Source of the DNA: Acanthopleura granulata
Lineage: Eukaryota > Mollusca > Polyplacophora > Chitonida > Chitonidae
NCBI GenBank assembly: GCA_016165875.1
Contig: JABBOT010000002.1
Span: 27,666,265-27,730,264, forward strand
DNA length: 64,000 nt
Direction of reading: 5' to 3'
Below the pieces are notes generated by a model that was not told the DNA's origin, did not search any database, and saw only the letters and a program-made list of their open reading frames with translations. The position numbers and the translations under genes are program-made. Of this stretch, positions 1 to 13,000 are shown piece after piece (position 1 is the stretch's first letter; every line of letters starts with the position of its first letter).

Positions 1-689
1 ATGTTTATTTTGACATTCAGTTGAAATTTAAGGCCAGTATTGAAACAAGCTATTCTAATTTTATTACATGTACCAGTGTAAGACCAACAGACCAGCGTAT
101 ATTTATAATATGCATGGTTACTAAGTTGTATGAAAGTACACTGCTTTTGTCTCAGTTCAAGTCAGGCTTACCCTATTCTTCTTCGTACACAAATAAATTA
201 TGCAGATATTTAGTTAAGAGGATCTGTGTCTCCTAGTTAAGGATATTGTTGCATACAAACATTTTGTTCAACCTCTGGGTAAGCCTTTTCTTGGTTATTT
301 ATCTATACTCTATTGGAAAAGTTGGCCTCATTGTGGTCTTTTTTCCTAAGTCTATAATCTTTGTTACTGACATGAGGTTACTGTTCATAGCTCCATTGTC
401 CATAGTGCATTTTGAACTGTTCAGTAGCTGTTGTCAGTAGGCAGGTCATTGACTGTTCAGGGTGCCTGGACCGTGATCAGGTCATGTGCTACCTACAATA
501 TACAGTGGACGTCCAATCAGCCATGTTTGTGATCAAAGGTTTCAGTTTCATGGAGTTACAAACATGTATTATGATCACCTTCGATTAATTGAAGGCCTGT
601 CATTTTGTCCATGCCTAGGTACTGTGTCGTGGGACATGTCATTTTGGCTTGTCAAGCTATGCGTCCATCTCATCATATGTTTGAGACCA

Positions 690-960
690 CCTCGATGGTT
701 TGGTGGCCAGAGCGTCCGCCTCGGGGTCAGGAGATCCAGGATCAAAGCCATATTGGGTCATGCCAAGACTTCAAAAACAGTACTTGTTGCTGCCTTGCTT
801 GGCACTCAGTACTGAGAGATTAGACCAAGAACAGGACTGGTCAACCAGTATCAGGATAATGTGATTTGTGAGGTGTCCTATCTGATGTCTTTGGCATGAT
901 GTTCCAGTGGCAGCATGCTCTTGCCATGCCACAGGAAGACACACAATACATACATTCTAA
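690..960 (+). mobile_element. tRNA-derived SINE-like element
   Basis: The start has a pol III style A-box-like segment (TGGTGGCCAGAGCGTCC, near 708) and a B-box-like GGATCAAAGCC about 30 bases later. A body follows (ACTTGTTGCTGCCTTGCTTGG, GTATCAGGATAATGTG, GGCATGATGTTCCAGTGGCAGCA) that I recall as a common SINE body in molluscan genomes. The end is not sharp and I see no clean target-site duplication. The family name is left open. Confidence 0.55.
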
Positions 961-1404
961 GGACTCATCATCATATGACTGAAAAACTGTTGAGTACTAT
1001 CTTCAACTCCAGCATTTATACACTGTACATACATTATATGTTTCAGGACAATCTTTCCTTTTGCATGCCTTGAATACCTGAACATGAAACATAGCTTTTG
1101 ATTATTTTTGTTCATGGTGGCATCTCCTGGCTACCGTTGTGATGTTTTTTTATTTTCATTTTTTATTTCCAGGTATAGAGATATATTGAATTGGTGTAGT
1201 AATATGAGTTGACACTACTTTTCTTGAAGAGGGTAATATTTAATTGTTTAGAGACAACTACATGTATCTGATCCTTTGTCACCATACTGGTACATGTGCT
1301 CTATTGCTGATGGCCTTTGTGCATTTACATGTGGTCTGCACATGTGTGATGTGAACATGTTGTTTTTTAATTGCGGTATTGAATTGATTATTTTCTCCTT
1401 GTAG

Positions 1405-1486
1405 GTTAGAATGCTGTCCTGACTGTGATGTTGGAACCATACTTGATCATCTGTGCTCTGTAGATGTCCCAGTCGGTGTAATTTAG
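1405..1486 (+). CDS. Candidate small terminal coding exon, not recognised
   Basis: A good acceptor (TTTTCTCCTTGTAG) ends at 1404. After one phase base it opens a 26-codon frame ending in TAG at 1484-1486. The short peptide is cysteine-rich at its start (LECCPDCD) and ends VPVGVI. It lies within the T/G-biased stretch that may belong to a gene entering from the left. Neither the upstream exons nor any family can be seen, so this may be chance. Transcript data would settle it. Confidence 0.18.
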
Positions 1487-2151
1487 TCTGAGGAGCTTCT
1501 GTGCAGTACTCGCCCAGTCAACACTAAGATGGTACAAGATACACATACATATAACCAGTGGATGTCTCATTCAGGAGCAACTCATAGGCACGGTTACCAT
1601 CATCGTCAAACTGCAGGAATAGTGTCTGACAGAATATGAAGTGATGTTTTAAGTTTTCTTTTCAGTATGGCATTTGTGGAAATATACATATATGAGACAG
1701 CCACAAATCTGTACCTGATAATGATGCTGAAAAGCTAGGTGGACTAGGTTTTTGCACTGCATGATGGGTTTTGTGCTTTTGTGTTGGGAGTTGTTCCCCT
1801 TGTTTGTGACATGATAAGTTTATAACAGATTGTAAGACCGTGTTACCCATTGTTTGTGTTTCCAGCATGTTACATGGTTGATTAGCGTTACATTGTAAAT
1901 GTAGCTATGTGATGAGTGAAAAGGCTAAGGTTTTATTGAGATAAGTGCTGTTCTAATGTAAGCTACGTTTATCTCTTCAGATGTTTGCTTTGTATTCTCA
2001 GTGTTATGCGAGATGCTCAGGTCAGTATGAAATGGCATTTACATGTGAACTGCCTGACATTTGAGTTATGCCTCATAAGGAGGATCCATAGCATTACATG
2101 AACATTACGCGGTATTGTATATGTATGATTGGTTGTGATTGACCAATATTG

Positions 2152-2175
2152 TGTATATATATATATATATATACA
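2152..2175. repeat. TA microsatellite
   Basis: A run of TA dinucleotides leads into ACATGTACATGTATA. It is an ordinary simple repeat with no coding context. Confidence 0.85.
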
Positions 2176-3360
2176 TGTACATGTATAGATGTATATTTCA
2201 TCATAATTTGTACATTTATACTTTTGACACAGAGATATTTTAATAAATCAAGATACAGTATATTACATGTAAAATGTCCATAGTTGTTATTGTAGCCCTG
2301 GGTGTGTATGTGTGGCCAGTTGGGTATATACGTGCATACGTTGTAGTGGCGTGTATGTTACTTCCATATCAGCCGAGTAACCAGACTGGAGTGAATTACT
2401 GTATAATGAACACTGGACACCTAGTATAGTATGCAATATTCTGTCGGACAAGTACGTGTACGTTGTGGAAGAATATTTCCTCTAGATGTTAACTGTTGTC
2501 TGTACACAATAACAATAACCTTTGTGATGAGCTTTGCATTTCTTGTGCAGATTTTGAACAGACTCGATGCCTGCACACATGGGATGACCAGAAGTGCAGT
2601 GCCTGTACTGCCCATGAATGCTTATTGTATGCTAACAATTTTCAGTTATCATGCAGACTGTATGTACCCTATAAGAAAGAAGCTGTATAAACAATAAGTG
2701 AACTCCAGCCCAGGCATTTAATTTCTCTCTTAATAGTGGGTTGATCAGGTGTTCCTGAAAACACCAACTCAAGTCATGGAAAAAACAGGGAACTCTGGCC
2801 TGCAATTTAAATATGTCAGTGATATGTGGGCAAAAGTGGTAAAAAGCCCTGTTAGCTTCAGGAGAGATCTGTCAAACAGTTAAATAGGAAGTGTACATTT
2901 TAGGGCCTCCATTTATTTGTATAACAATAGCTTATAAAGAATATTTTTATCTGTATCAGTGAGATATTGTACATGCCTCCAGATGAAGGCATGAAATCAT
3001 ATTATATGTGTATTACCTCCCTGTCCAGCATGTGGTGAGCCCTATCTGTGAATACATTCCTGCTTAACAATGACCTATCACCCCAGGTGTGTAGTTAGAT
3101 ACATGGTACAGAGAGATTGACGTTTGATATGTGTAACAAAACTTGACAATCAAAACCCTTCATCATAGTGTTAAGTACATGTACATGTATGTCGTATCAG
3201 ATCACTGGTACTCTGGACATGTTTTCCCTTACCAAAACATTGGTTATCAGTAATAATATATCAAATACCCATTCATGGTTAAGTCAGCTAGATTAAAATA
3301 TTTTACTTTTTTCTTTAGCCCTCAGATTTGAATGTTGCATGTTTGTGACTTTGATGTAAT

Positions 3361-3717
3361 CCAGATTCATTTGCTATCTCAGCCATACAGAATTCCTGCC
3401 GGTTCCACAAACCAGATTCATTTGCTATCTCAGCCATACAGAATTCCTGCCAGTGCCACAAACCAGATTCATTTGCTATCTCAGCCATACAGAATTCCTG
3501 GATGTTCCACAAACCAGATTCATTTGCTATCTCAGCCATACAGAATTCCTGGATGTTCCACAAACCAGATTCATTTGCTATCTCAGCCATACAGAATTCC
3601 TGCCGGTTCTGCAAACCAGATTCATTTGCTATCTCAGCCATACAGAATTCCTGGATGTTCCACAAACCAGATTCATTTGCTATCTCAGCCATACAGAATT
3701 CCTGCACGTTCCACAAA
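3361..3717. repeat. 51-bp minisatellite, seven copies
   Basis: Seven tandem copies of a 51-bp unit starting CCAGATTCATTTGCTATCTC and containing an EcoRI site (GAATTC) are present, with starts at 3361, 3412, 3463, 3514, 3565, 3616 and 3667, followed by a broken eighth start at 3718. Copies differ mainly in the 3' part (CCGGTTCC, CCAGTGCC, GGATGTTCC, CACGTTCC). Because 51 is a multiple of three, several frames on both strands stay open and give 17-residue repeats. I treat these as artefacts, since no gene structure surrounds them. Confidence 0.95.
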
Positions 3718-6053
3718 CCAGATTCAGACTGCTTATTGATGCTTCACAAGGCTATTTAGACCATCTGCTTTCATTTTAATGCTGTTATTTTTTAGTTCAC
3801 TAATTACCTTATGTGTGTAAATAGCATTCAAAAGCCACAGAATGTCACTTCTTACTTTACTTTTGTGATTAACATTATGTACAGTTGTTATTGTCAATTT
3901 CACTAACATGGTTTTCTAGTACAGATATATATCAATTTATGTGTAATAGGTTACTATTCTTGTTTTGTTGAAATTTGGAATAGCTCTCTTTTAACTGAAA
4001 ACCTTAGTTCTCATCATTTACATGTACTTGTTTCAGTTTTTATGTAATATTTTTAAACGGTTACTGGGTCTTTGGTATGACATACACAATATTTTGAAAT
4101 TTTATATGAATTGCTATGTACATGTACCACAAAAGTGCATGTGACCCACACTGCAATATGTACTACTTTATAACTTTACAGTAATACACATGCATAGACT
4201 TCAGTGTACAGCAGTTAGTATAGATGTCTTATAGATGTTACTCAGTATCCATGTACCAGAGGAATCTCAGCAGTATGGATTAGTACCTGTATTCTTTTTG
4301 CCAGTCTGTTGGTAGTTCATGTCAAACAACTTTTACTTTTCACCTGTGCCTTGTACCCATGTTAACCTGACCAGGATGGCTCTTTGTTTTATATGTTCTA
4401 CATTTATGATATACACAATCTGAAACGAAAATTTTACCATGATTATGGAATTTTGTGAACTGAAACTGATAGATTGTAAAAGACTGTGACTTTCTGGACC
4501 CTGCATGCCCTAAGGATGGTTTCTGTCACTTTACAGCCACATTCAGCAATATAAGTAATGGCTTTTTCTATGATATTGTGAATCGTGATAATTCCACCAA
4601 TTATATACGGGCTACATGTGACGCAGCAGTACATGGTATTATGTACATATATATTGTATGTGTATATATATATGCAGAGTGTTCCTTTCTAAAGCTGTTG
4701 CCAGCAAGTTATTACTGTTTATAAGGTCACATGCAGCATCTAGCTATACCTGTATACATACCGAAGTCATGATGTACTGGGAAGGGTATATTACTCATTT
4801 GCCCCTACACAGTGTATGTCTTGTTGGACTTATCTGGTGACATATCATCAGCTTTGCAATATTATTATTACCTGGGCTAGAACAACTGAGCAGGAACGAT
4901 TTTTTGTTCTGAAAGAAAGCACATCTGTATTGGCCTATAATGTGTTAGCCTGAGCTGATTGTGGCTGTGTTGTCAGCACATTTCAATATCATACATGTGT
5001 GCACATCTGTTATTTGTCAGAATGAACCCAGATGGTGTGCAGTCCACTCTGCTGACAACAATCTAAGCTTTGAGAAGTATCAAGTGTGCTCAGTGCTTTA
5101 GGGCCAGGAAGCATTCTGATGTATGTGGGATTTCCCTTATATTGAACAAAATTCCATTGACACGAACTGAAAGGTTAGGGACGTTAACCGACTTTGAATA
5201 CCTCGGGTCACAAGGTCACTGAACAGACCAGGATATAGCAGTATGTATCCATCATCGCTAATGTGGTTATTTTCTATTGGATTTACAGTTCCTTAGATCT
5301 GTGTGACATTCAAATCCATTTCACACAAACATCACTTTCAACGTGGTTTTGGTTTCACTGTCTAACAACAGTGTATGCTGAGTCAAAGGTATAACGTGTG
5401 AAAACAACACAAGATAAGGGCACTGTTTTCATTTCTTTCGTTTCTGCTGTTTGTCATGGTTTGCCCACTGCACTCTATGCAACATGAAGTAGCTATGCAC
5501 ATGCCAGTCCTGTAGTGCACTGTTGAACTCATGCCCCTGTATTATCAGTCCAATGCCTTGGATATGAAAGAAAGTAACCAATGCATATACATGTATTTCA
5601 TTTTTCAGGTCGTCAGTTCACTGATAGCAGATTAACGCCGAATTCAGCAGTATTTATGGCAGACCATTCTGCTGACAAAAATCTAATATAATGCTCACAA
5701 ATATGATAGAACTCCCATTTGATGGCATTTGTGTCGTGATTCAGTTCCTTGCACTGATGTACCATACATGTAACATGTGTAATATTGTTCACCAGTTGTG
5801 TTGAACATAATCATGTACAGTTGTTAAGTTTATTGGATGTTTTTGTGTGGTCACTGAATGGCGCACCTTTTGTGCGGAGATTCATGATACACCACATTGA
5901 TGTGGATAATTTTTGGAAGTATTACACTGTAGCAAGGTTGAGGATTTGCAGACTCACCTCAGCAACATCATGAGGTAGACAATTTGACCAGTTACTAATG
6001 TACTAGTCTGAGGTTGAAAGATGGATCACTTACTGCTATGCCAATGTAGAGTT

Positions 6054-6173
6054 TGCAAGGTTGATCAGCTGCGCAGGACTGATGTTGCAAGGTTGATCAG
6101 CTGCGCAGGCTGCGCAGGACTGATGTTGCAAGGTTGATCAGCTGCGCAGGACTGATGTTGCAAGGTTGATCAT
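6054..6173. repeat. 32-bp minisatellite, about 3.5 copies
   Basis: Tandem units begin TGCAAGGTTGATCAGCTGCG. Copies start at 6054, 6086, 6127 and 6159 (partial). The second copy is 41 bp because the 9-mer CTGCGCAGG is duplicated inside it, showing slippage at two scales. Confidence 0.9.
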
Positions 6174-6351
6174 TTACTGGTGCATCAGCCTTAGATTGCT
6201 GGGTGGATAATACACCATGCTTCTGCAGAAAACACAGTGACCAGGATCATGTCATCTTCACCCCACCAAGTCATTATAAAACATGGTTTGTGTATTTTTA
6301 AACTTCTGATTGAATGTTTTGGACATTACAAATCTGTCCAAGTTTCAGAGA

Positions 6352-6357
6352 AATAAA
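6352..6357 (+). terminator. Candidate polyadenylation signal AATAAA
   Basis: AATAAA lies in the context CAGAGAAATAAAGAA and is followed within about 30 bases by a T/G-rich stretch (GAATTGTTTTTGTCTT). It coincides with the end of the T/G-biased left part. A lone hexamer is weak evidence by itself. Confidence 0.3.
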
Positions 6358-6360
6358 GAA

Positions 6361-8085
6361 TTATTTTCACATTGAATTGTTTTTGTCTTAATTATACAGA
6401 TTGACTAATTAGTGTTTTCTGATTAGTTGAAGATTTCTCATGTCATGTCTATTTTCTGTCATGACTCCTATAAAGGCGAGGCATCATTTATAGGGCTAGC
6501 CACATTTATTCGAGAGTCTTTAGTTTTCATTTACCTGGGAATTGTAAACATCGATGTCGTCAGACAGGTGTCATACGGTGACGTCAGAATGTTTCAGATT
6601 TTGTGAAAAGTGCAGATGTTCACATATCGTGATAGATACCTAGATAGTTTTTCAGAAAAAGCAATCCTAACCCACACTGAAAGGTTTTATTAAGTAATAT
6701 TAATATCACAGGCTTTTGAAACGCTTATAACCAGACGCAAGACCTTGCTTTATGGTTAATGTAATCCTTACCCATGGAGGTCACATGCTCTAATATAATA
6801 TTGCACATAGTAGCTTGCGCTGTTTTCCTGTCAGATGACTGATGATTTTACGTGTAACCCTTGAACTAAAAAGTTAATCCAAGGCGCCATGACCACACAA
6901 AGTCTTTTGACGAGAGAAACTTAAGGCCAGAATGACTTTCAGCTTGGACACAAAGGCCAGTTGCGCTGCGCAACTTGTGATTTGTGGAACGGCCTGATAT
7001 ACCATTTTTCAGTTCTTGCAATAAACATTGTAGCAGGTGAAAATAAGAAATATGATTGGTATAACACACACAAATAATAGTTAGAGCCATGGGCAAAAGA
7101 CCCAATCACAGGTGAGGATGTTACCGGAGATACTGAACATCGAGAAAGGACATTTATATCAACCTAAACACAAGGAACTCGTGTTGATTTGATGCATGTT
7201 GTCTTCATTTGGCCAAACTCTTTCACGCAATTAGTCAGTGTAAACCGCCGTTTTTCCGCCGCCCACCAATTGCGAACTGCAGGTTCGATCGGGTCAGATC
7301 TGTGCAAGCCTTGCAACTGCTGGCGACAGAATATCCTGTTCGTTGCATCTAATTGCAGGCATGACAGTGTTTTTCTGGATCTTTTAAGGGCTTTAGGCAT
7401 AATGCCAACCTAATGATCAGTCACGAACGACAGACGAGAATTGTCCAAGACCCAGATGGAATTTCAGTTTAGTATTTCTGTACGTACACTGTATACATCA
7501 AATATAAATCCGAGGTCAATCATTGCAGGACCACTTTTCAAACAACATTCGACACAAACCGTTCAAAAACTAAATTAGAATTACCGGTAAGTAAACTAAG
7601 AAATTAGCGCGGAATCCTGTTAAGAGAAGCTGCCAAGCCTTTTCAATAATACCGGACGATGCAAGTAATGTTTCATGCAAGAGCCTTAATTTATTAATCA
7701 GTGTCCAAATCGTGTACCATGCATGCTAGTTTGTAAGTTGTTTTTAATCGGAAATAAAAATATCAGAAACATACCAGTTGCGTTCACATAATATCCATCG
7801 GATGAAAATCCCGCCCCGATAATCCAGATCAGGCGGAATTAGACAAAAGTGCGAAGCTGCCTCGGTGGCGTCAGGGATTCTTTACACTATAAACATATCT
7901 ACTAACAAGCAATTGTACTCATTGTAAAACGTACGAAAATTGCAGACTGAATGAGTTTGCTGGAATGTCCTCAACTGAGTCACGTAGGCCTACTGTAGTT
8001 TTGTAATATACACAAAGAACTTAAGCACCCGCCGGCCTGATTTTGTTCTTCGGTATCGAAAGAGAGTAAAATGTGATCGGTTGGG
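6361..8085. other. Gene-free stretch
   Basis: I see no supported gene here. Short overlapping frames on both strands at 7164-7413 carry no recognisable motif. A B-box-like GGTTCGATCGGG near 7282 has no matching tRNA fold around it. Confidence 0.5.
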
Positions 8086-10094
8086 AACCGTGTGACCCTA
8101 TGGCTAATGAAAAAGGACAAAATTATTGGAATGCATGTCTTTTAATAATAACACACATACATTTCTATCATCACTGGTTTTGATGTGAAACTATGGATTT
8201 ACAAGTATGGTTCTGGAATAAGCAGTGTTGAAGCGCTGGTTCAAATTACTGAATGAAAACGCCACTCGTAAGGGGCCGTCAATAAAATACTCAAATTCCG
8301 AACTTTCTGCCCACCCCCACCCCGTACGCATCTTGTTCAAAATGCCTTGACCGCCCCCCCCCCCCAAAACCATGAGTGTAGTACGATAATTCGTACAGGT
8401 TTACAAAACGTGAAGACTAACCACAAGACAGTGATGCTGTCAATAATATTATTTGAAGGCTGTCGTGTTCACAGGCGACTACATGCTTTTGATTTGCATG
8501 ACCTAAGGACAGGACAGTTCAATGCCTTCAGTAAACGACAGTTTGGACCAGTTAGCGGCAGATTTATGGAGGACTTCATATTTAAGCCTCTTCTGGTAAT
8601 TATACCGGACTGAAGCCTTACGATCTTACAAGTGCCAAAATTTCGGCGACTGCTTCTTCACTGATTTATGTTCCCCTCTATATAAAAGCATTGAAACTGA
8701 TCAATTCAGAGGCATCTTTTCTATAAATTGATTGTGATAATGGGGCATAATCTTTTTCATTTCATCTTGCTTTACTGAGGGTGACGTGAAATGGGAATCG
8801 CATTGCGAGAACTGAACTCTACAATTCACATGGCTTTAATTCATGTAGGCCTACTGAACAGACTTTTGTCCAACTACGACGAGTATTTTTCAACACCTGA
8901 ACATAAAATGGCCATTTCGATAATTCTGTTAATTCAGCTCATTCTTTTACTCCTGAAAGTTTTATAACCTCAACACTAGATGACGTAACCAACAAAAATG
9001 TTAATAGTGAAAAATAAAACAAGGAAGACCATTCAGTGTAAACTACTTTCAAAAACTGGGTCTCTTGCCTCACTGTCATCATACCCTGCAGGCCAAAATA
9101 CAATTCAGTAAAATTCAAACTTTACCGAGAAAGTGGGACGAGTATGCAATTATAGCATGCGACGTTTTGCCGCGGAACTGGCATCGCTATACTGAATTCT
9201 AGCAGCAACTAAAAATCAGCACTGTGCACTAATTTACAGCGGTTCCCATGGAGAAGACATTGCCTCGCATACTACAGGTTGCAAATCTTCGCCATCAGAT
9301 TCCAGCTCCTGGTCTGATTCTGTCGGAAGCTCGGGTTCCTGTGTTCGCCTTCTGTTTATGACTTTATGACGTTTCCAGGCAGATACGGATGGAAAGTAAA
9401 TACTGCGGATACAGTATAGGTGCTGTTCAATGCATGGCCAATATTACTAATCAGTACAACAGCGCGTATTTTGTGTTTCGTACGTCCAACGATAGATGTC
9501 TCCCTCCCCCTGCGGCTGTACCCCCCTTGTACGCGATGCCCCCCCCCCCCCACGCTCCCATGAACGTGCGTACTTAATGGACGGCCTCTAAAGCGTTTTA
9601 CGTCAACATCGGGTGTATCAGACATTTTCCTGGATGACAGCCTGAACCTCATACTTCTCATACAACCTGTCAGCCCTCTGATACTCTGACAGGGCAATAG
9701 CTGCCATTCCTCGTGCAAAACAGCATACAGTTGGGTCAGATCATGTACAGGTGGAGACAACGACCAACGACACACACCAGAGGCTTGAGATCGGGTCTTA
9801 CTGCACACAAAGGAATCAGGAAGCTGACAGGTGGAAGAGGCGGGTCCGGCTGCCATCCTTGCAGGTGAAAGGGGATGCAACCGATATTTGACGTAAAAAT
9901 ATACGAAATACTGAACTTTTTCACTGAATAATTTCAACCACTGGTTCAACACCGCCCATTCCAGAACCATACTTGTAAATCCATTATTTCACATTAAAAC
10001 CAGTGATGATAGAAATACATGTGTGTTTTTTATTAAAACACACGGATTCCAATAATTTTGTCGTTTTTCATTGGCCAAATAGGGTCACACGGTT
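8086..10094. mobile_element. Long inverted-repeat element (non-autonomous DNA transposon or foldback candidate)
   Basis: Bases 8086-8259 and 9917-10094 are inverted copies of each other, about 85-90% identical by eye over 175 bp. Both read outward-in from AACCGTGTGACCCTAT through TTTCTATCATCACTGGTTTT, GGATTTACAAGTATGGTTCTGG to TGAATGAAAA or CAGTGAAAAA. Similarity stops abruptly at both ends. The 1.66-kb interior has no transposase-like frame; a 204-residue minus-strand frame (9356-9970) is low-complexity and partly lies in the right arm. I find no clear target-site duplication, so two inverted insertions of one short repeat remain possible. Confidence 0.6.
8272..9587. mobile_element. Possible nested MITE-like relic with GGCCGTC ends
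   Basis: Inside the long inverted repeat, the left boundary reads GGGGCCGTCAATAAAATACT (from 8272) followed by C-rich runs. The right boundary at about 9570-9587, read on the minus strand, gives AGGCCGTCCATTAAGTACG preceded by C-rich runs on the + strand (9501-9551). Ends with GGCCGTCCATAAA and G/C-rich subterminal blocks are, from memory, typical of a widespread invertebrate MITE group. The match is short and the interior is unassigned. Confidence 0.3.
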
Positions 10095-13000
10095 TTGTGT
10101 ATAATAACTGTGCTGATATAACGTTAACTGAGCTCATTACAGACTCGTGGTCTTGCAAATGCTCAAGGCGGGGTATTTAAATCTGCACAGGACCCTTTTG
10201 TGTACTGCTGCCCAAGTATAACAATTTTCAAACTGAAACAGTATATCTCTCTTGTCAACTTATGGAACGTGACGGAAAATCTTTGTCTTTTTTGTAGATG
10301 CAAATGTACATGATGTACCATTTGGACAGTCTGTGGTTTTTTTACCATGTTATACTTTGAAAACAACTGTATATATATCAGTTGTACATATCATTTGTTT
10401 AACACGTCCATAATGACGTACAAAATGTGTACAAAATTTGTACACATTTTTGGAGACTAGATGAGATTATTTAAATTAGCTGGTCATCATTATTCCGTGG
10501 TAAAAACCTTAACATGCTGTGAAGTTGTTCTCTCGATCCCGTCTTATATAATTTTCTGCACACTACTAAAACTGCAAAAACATGGTGCTTGAACTTGATG
10601 AGGTTTAGGGAGGCATTCACTGTCACTGAAGAAACAATCTTCTGTTTAGAAAATTCGAAAAATTACATACATGTAATTATAGATCTGGACGTTTTCGTTT
10701 TCTTGCCTTGTATGAAATTCGTGTTTCGTTCTAGACGCTATGTGCACGGTTGCAATCGTGTTAAACCAATTGAAGGCACAGGCAGACTTACTGTCCTCGT
10801 TTATTAAGTAATATATTTTCAGCGTTTTAAGTTCAGCGTTAAACCCTAATCAAACAGATAAATGCGAGATAAATTCTTCCAAGATATTACTTCTCCTGGA
10901 AGACGACCTGCCAGAAAAGTGAAATTAGATGAAGACACGATGATTTGAAAGGAGACAGGCTGAAGGGTACAGTATTATCCTTACTTCGGATTGCACTGCC
11001 TAGGTATAGCACCTGTTCTAGTGATGAAGCTTGGCCATGCATTCTGGGTTTCGAATCAACAACCGCAGATTGAGCAAGCGATATACCTGTGAACCATCTA
11101 TAGGCTATTCGGTAAACATGCCTTGCAAAACCAGGAGGTATGTGTGACCTATATACAGCTTTCATACGGAGAACTAGTGGGTGCTGTGTCCAGGTAAGCC
11201 ACTCTCTGAATGACATCCGGAAATCTGACAGGTTCAGGGGAAGCTACTCTAACCTTCCTGAAAGTATAGAGCCCCGTCTCGTCGAGCGAGGCATGGTCGA
11301 GTCAAGATAACTGATGGACCTCAAGCCATTATAGCTGTGCGTTGATCCAGACGTCGCACGTTGGAATCCACTTTCCATTCTGGTTCTTTTGCTTACGAAA
11401 ACTGAATTCCCTCATAAACTTTCTAGTACAACCTACAACCCTACAGGACCGAGGGGATTTTACGGCTACCCATAGTCCTTTACCAATGAGCATGCAGGCT
11501 TGAAAAACTTTATGACAAAATCGCTTGATAATGTTGCCTGAGGGGTGACAGATTGCATTTTCATTGATCTTTTTTACATACACGCACCCGTGAGCAGTGA
11601 ATTGCTAAGACAAGTGCGATGGTTGTTATGTATGCATATAAATCTGCCGACTCTCTCGGCATTAGTAATAATCACATTATATTTATTTATTTGACTGTCG
11701 CTTAACGCAGTACTGAAGAATGTGTCACTCATGGGATGGAGGTCTGGTTTATGCATGGGTGGAGGACACCATCGCCATCTGAGCCAGCTAGGCCAAGTTT
11801 GTCAATGTGTGTCTCATGATGAACGAATTCTAATGATAGTGTACCACAGAGAACTACCTATCAGCCTTCACGTGGAGGACCAAGTACATCCGGTCCCCTG
11901 AGACAACACATGCTGCGTAAGACATTAAACAGGCGCTTAGCAATGAACTCGTCAGAAGTTCAGTCTGCAAAAAGTATATAACTCGCACATATCGGCGCAG
12001 AAGTGAAAGATTTGGATTTTCGACAAGTCTTCGCATTCCTCATTATCGTGACTTCATTAAATTTCGCAGGTCTACAACATGTATACCCGTATGCATATAT
12101 TTCTACTCAATCATAAACTTAGGCCTACCAACATACTTCAACTTTGTACATGTATGTAGGGGCCAATATGCTTTGTCACTCGTGACTTTACATATATACA
12201 TGTATAACTAAATATATTTATAGTCAAGTTTCATTTCGACACGATGAAAATTAAGACTTGACACAAAGTCATGTATATCCAGTCCACTCCGGCTATTAAA
12301 GTGAAAATTTCAGGAAGTTTATAGACGCTAAAGTGTAAGTTTTATGTCTCTCGTACGACTGCGTACTGGCCAACACGGCTGTGATAAAATCAGTTATATG
12401 GCCGCACGCCAAAACTATGCACATGTTTCACATTTTGACAGGTAAAACTTCATAAAACATTGTTATCTCTTATCGTCTTGTTATCGACGGAATAGAAACG
12501 AAATATCCAGCTCCCCAACGCGAAATGTAAGTCAGATAAATAAGAGTTACACTATCATTGTCGTATCCTTGTCGACAGGTCAGACTGTTAGATAAATACA
12601 GGTGAGAGATGGGTGAGAAATGAGATAACGGTAAAACAGCTGCCATGTTCTTCAGGTGGTCTTAATCCAAACCTGAGCTGCCCAGTGTACAGCGTGTCCG
12701 CTGCAGGTATGTATCGTATTACTGTATATATACTCTGTAAAACAATTGTGTACAAATTTGTGCATACATGTCTATTAGTGGTATCACTGATACACACGTT
12801 AGTGAGGATGTATAACACAATTTACACAAATTGTGTAGTACTGATACACAAAAATTATGTGGATGTGCATTTTTGCCACAATAGTGTGTACCACTAGTTA
12901 ACAGTAGTTTTTAGAGCGTATGTATACATGGAGGCCCATAAAGCGGTCCGCCAGCCTTACATCAACTCCCACTCGAAACGGTTAATTTCAAAATTAATTT

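Larger units (their letters stand above)
1..6360 (+). other. Gene-poor stretch, possible 3' part of a + strand transcription unit
   Basis: No long open frame with recognisable content is present. The + strand is visibly rich in T and G over C and A (many TGT, GTT and TTT runs) up to about 6.36 kb, after which composition becomes more balanced. An AATAAA at 6352-6357 sits at the change. Long introns and 3' UTRs often show such strand bias, so I infer that a + strand gene entering from the left may end here. A candidate terminal exon is listed at 1405-1486. The stretch also holds a SINE, a TA microsatellite and two minisatellites, listed separately. This is inference only. Confidence 0.3.

Noticed and set aside
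2496..2690. Cysteine-rich 64-codon frame (CADFEQTRCLH and on)
   Set aside because: Possible exon, but an alternative frame overlaps it, there is no clear splice pair, and no family is recognised.
3315..3779. Open frames on both strands with 17-residue repeats
   Set aside because: They arise from a 51-bp minisatellite whose unit length is a multiple of three; there is no splice or gene context and the frames end at the array borders.
7280..7300. tRNA gene suggested by GGTTCGATCGGG
   Set aside because: No matching A box, anticodon arm or acceptor stem around it.
9356..9970. A 204-codon minus-strand frame
   Set aside because: Low complexity, crosses a poly(C) run and the inverted-repeat arm, and shows no domain.
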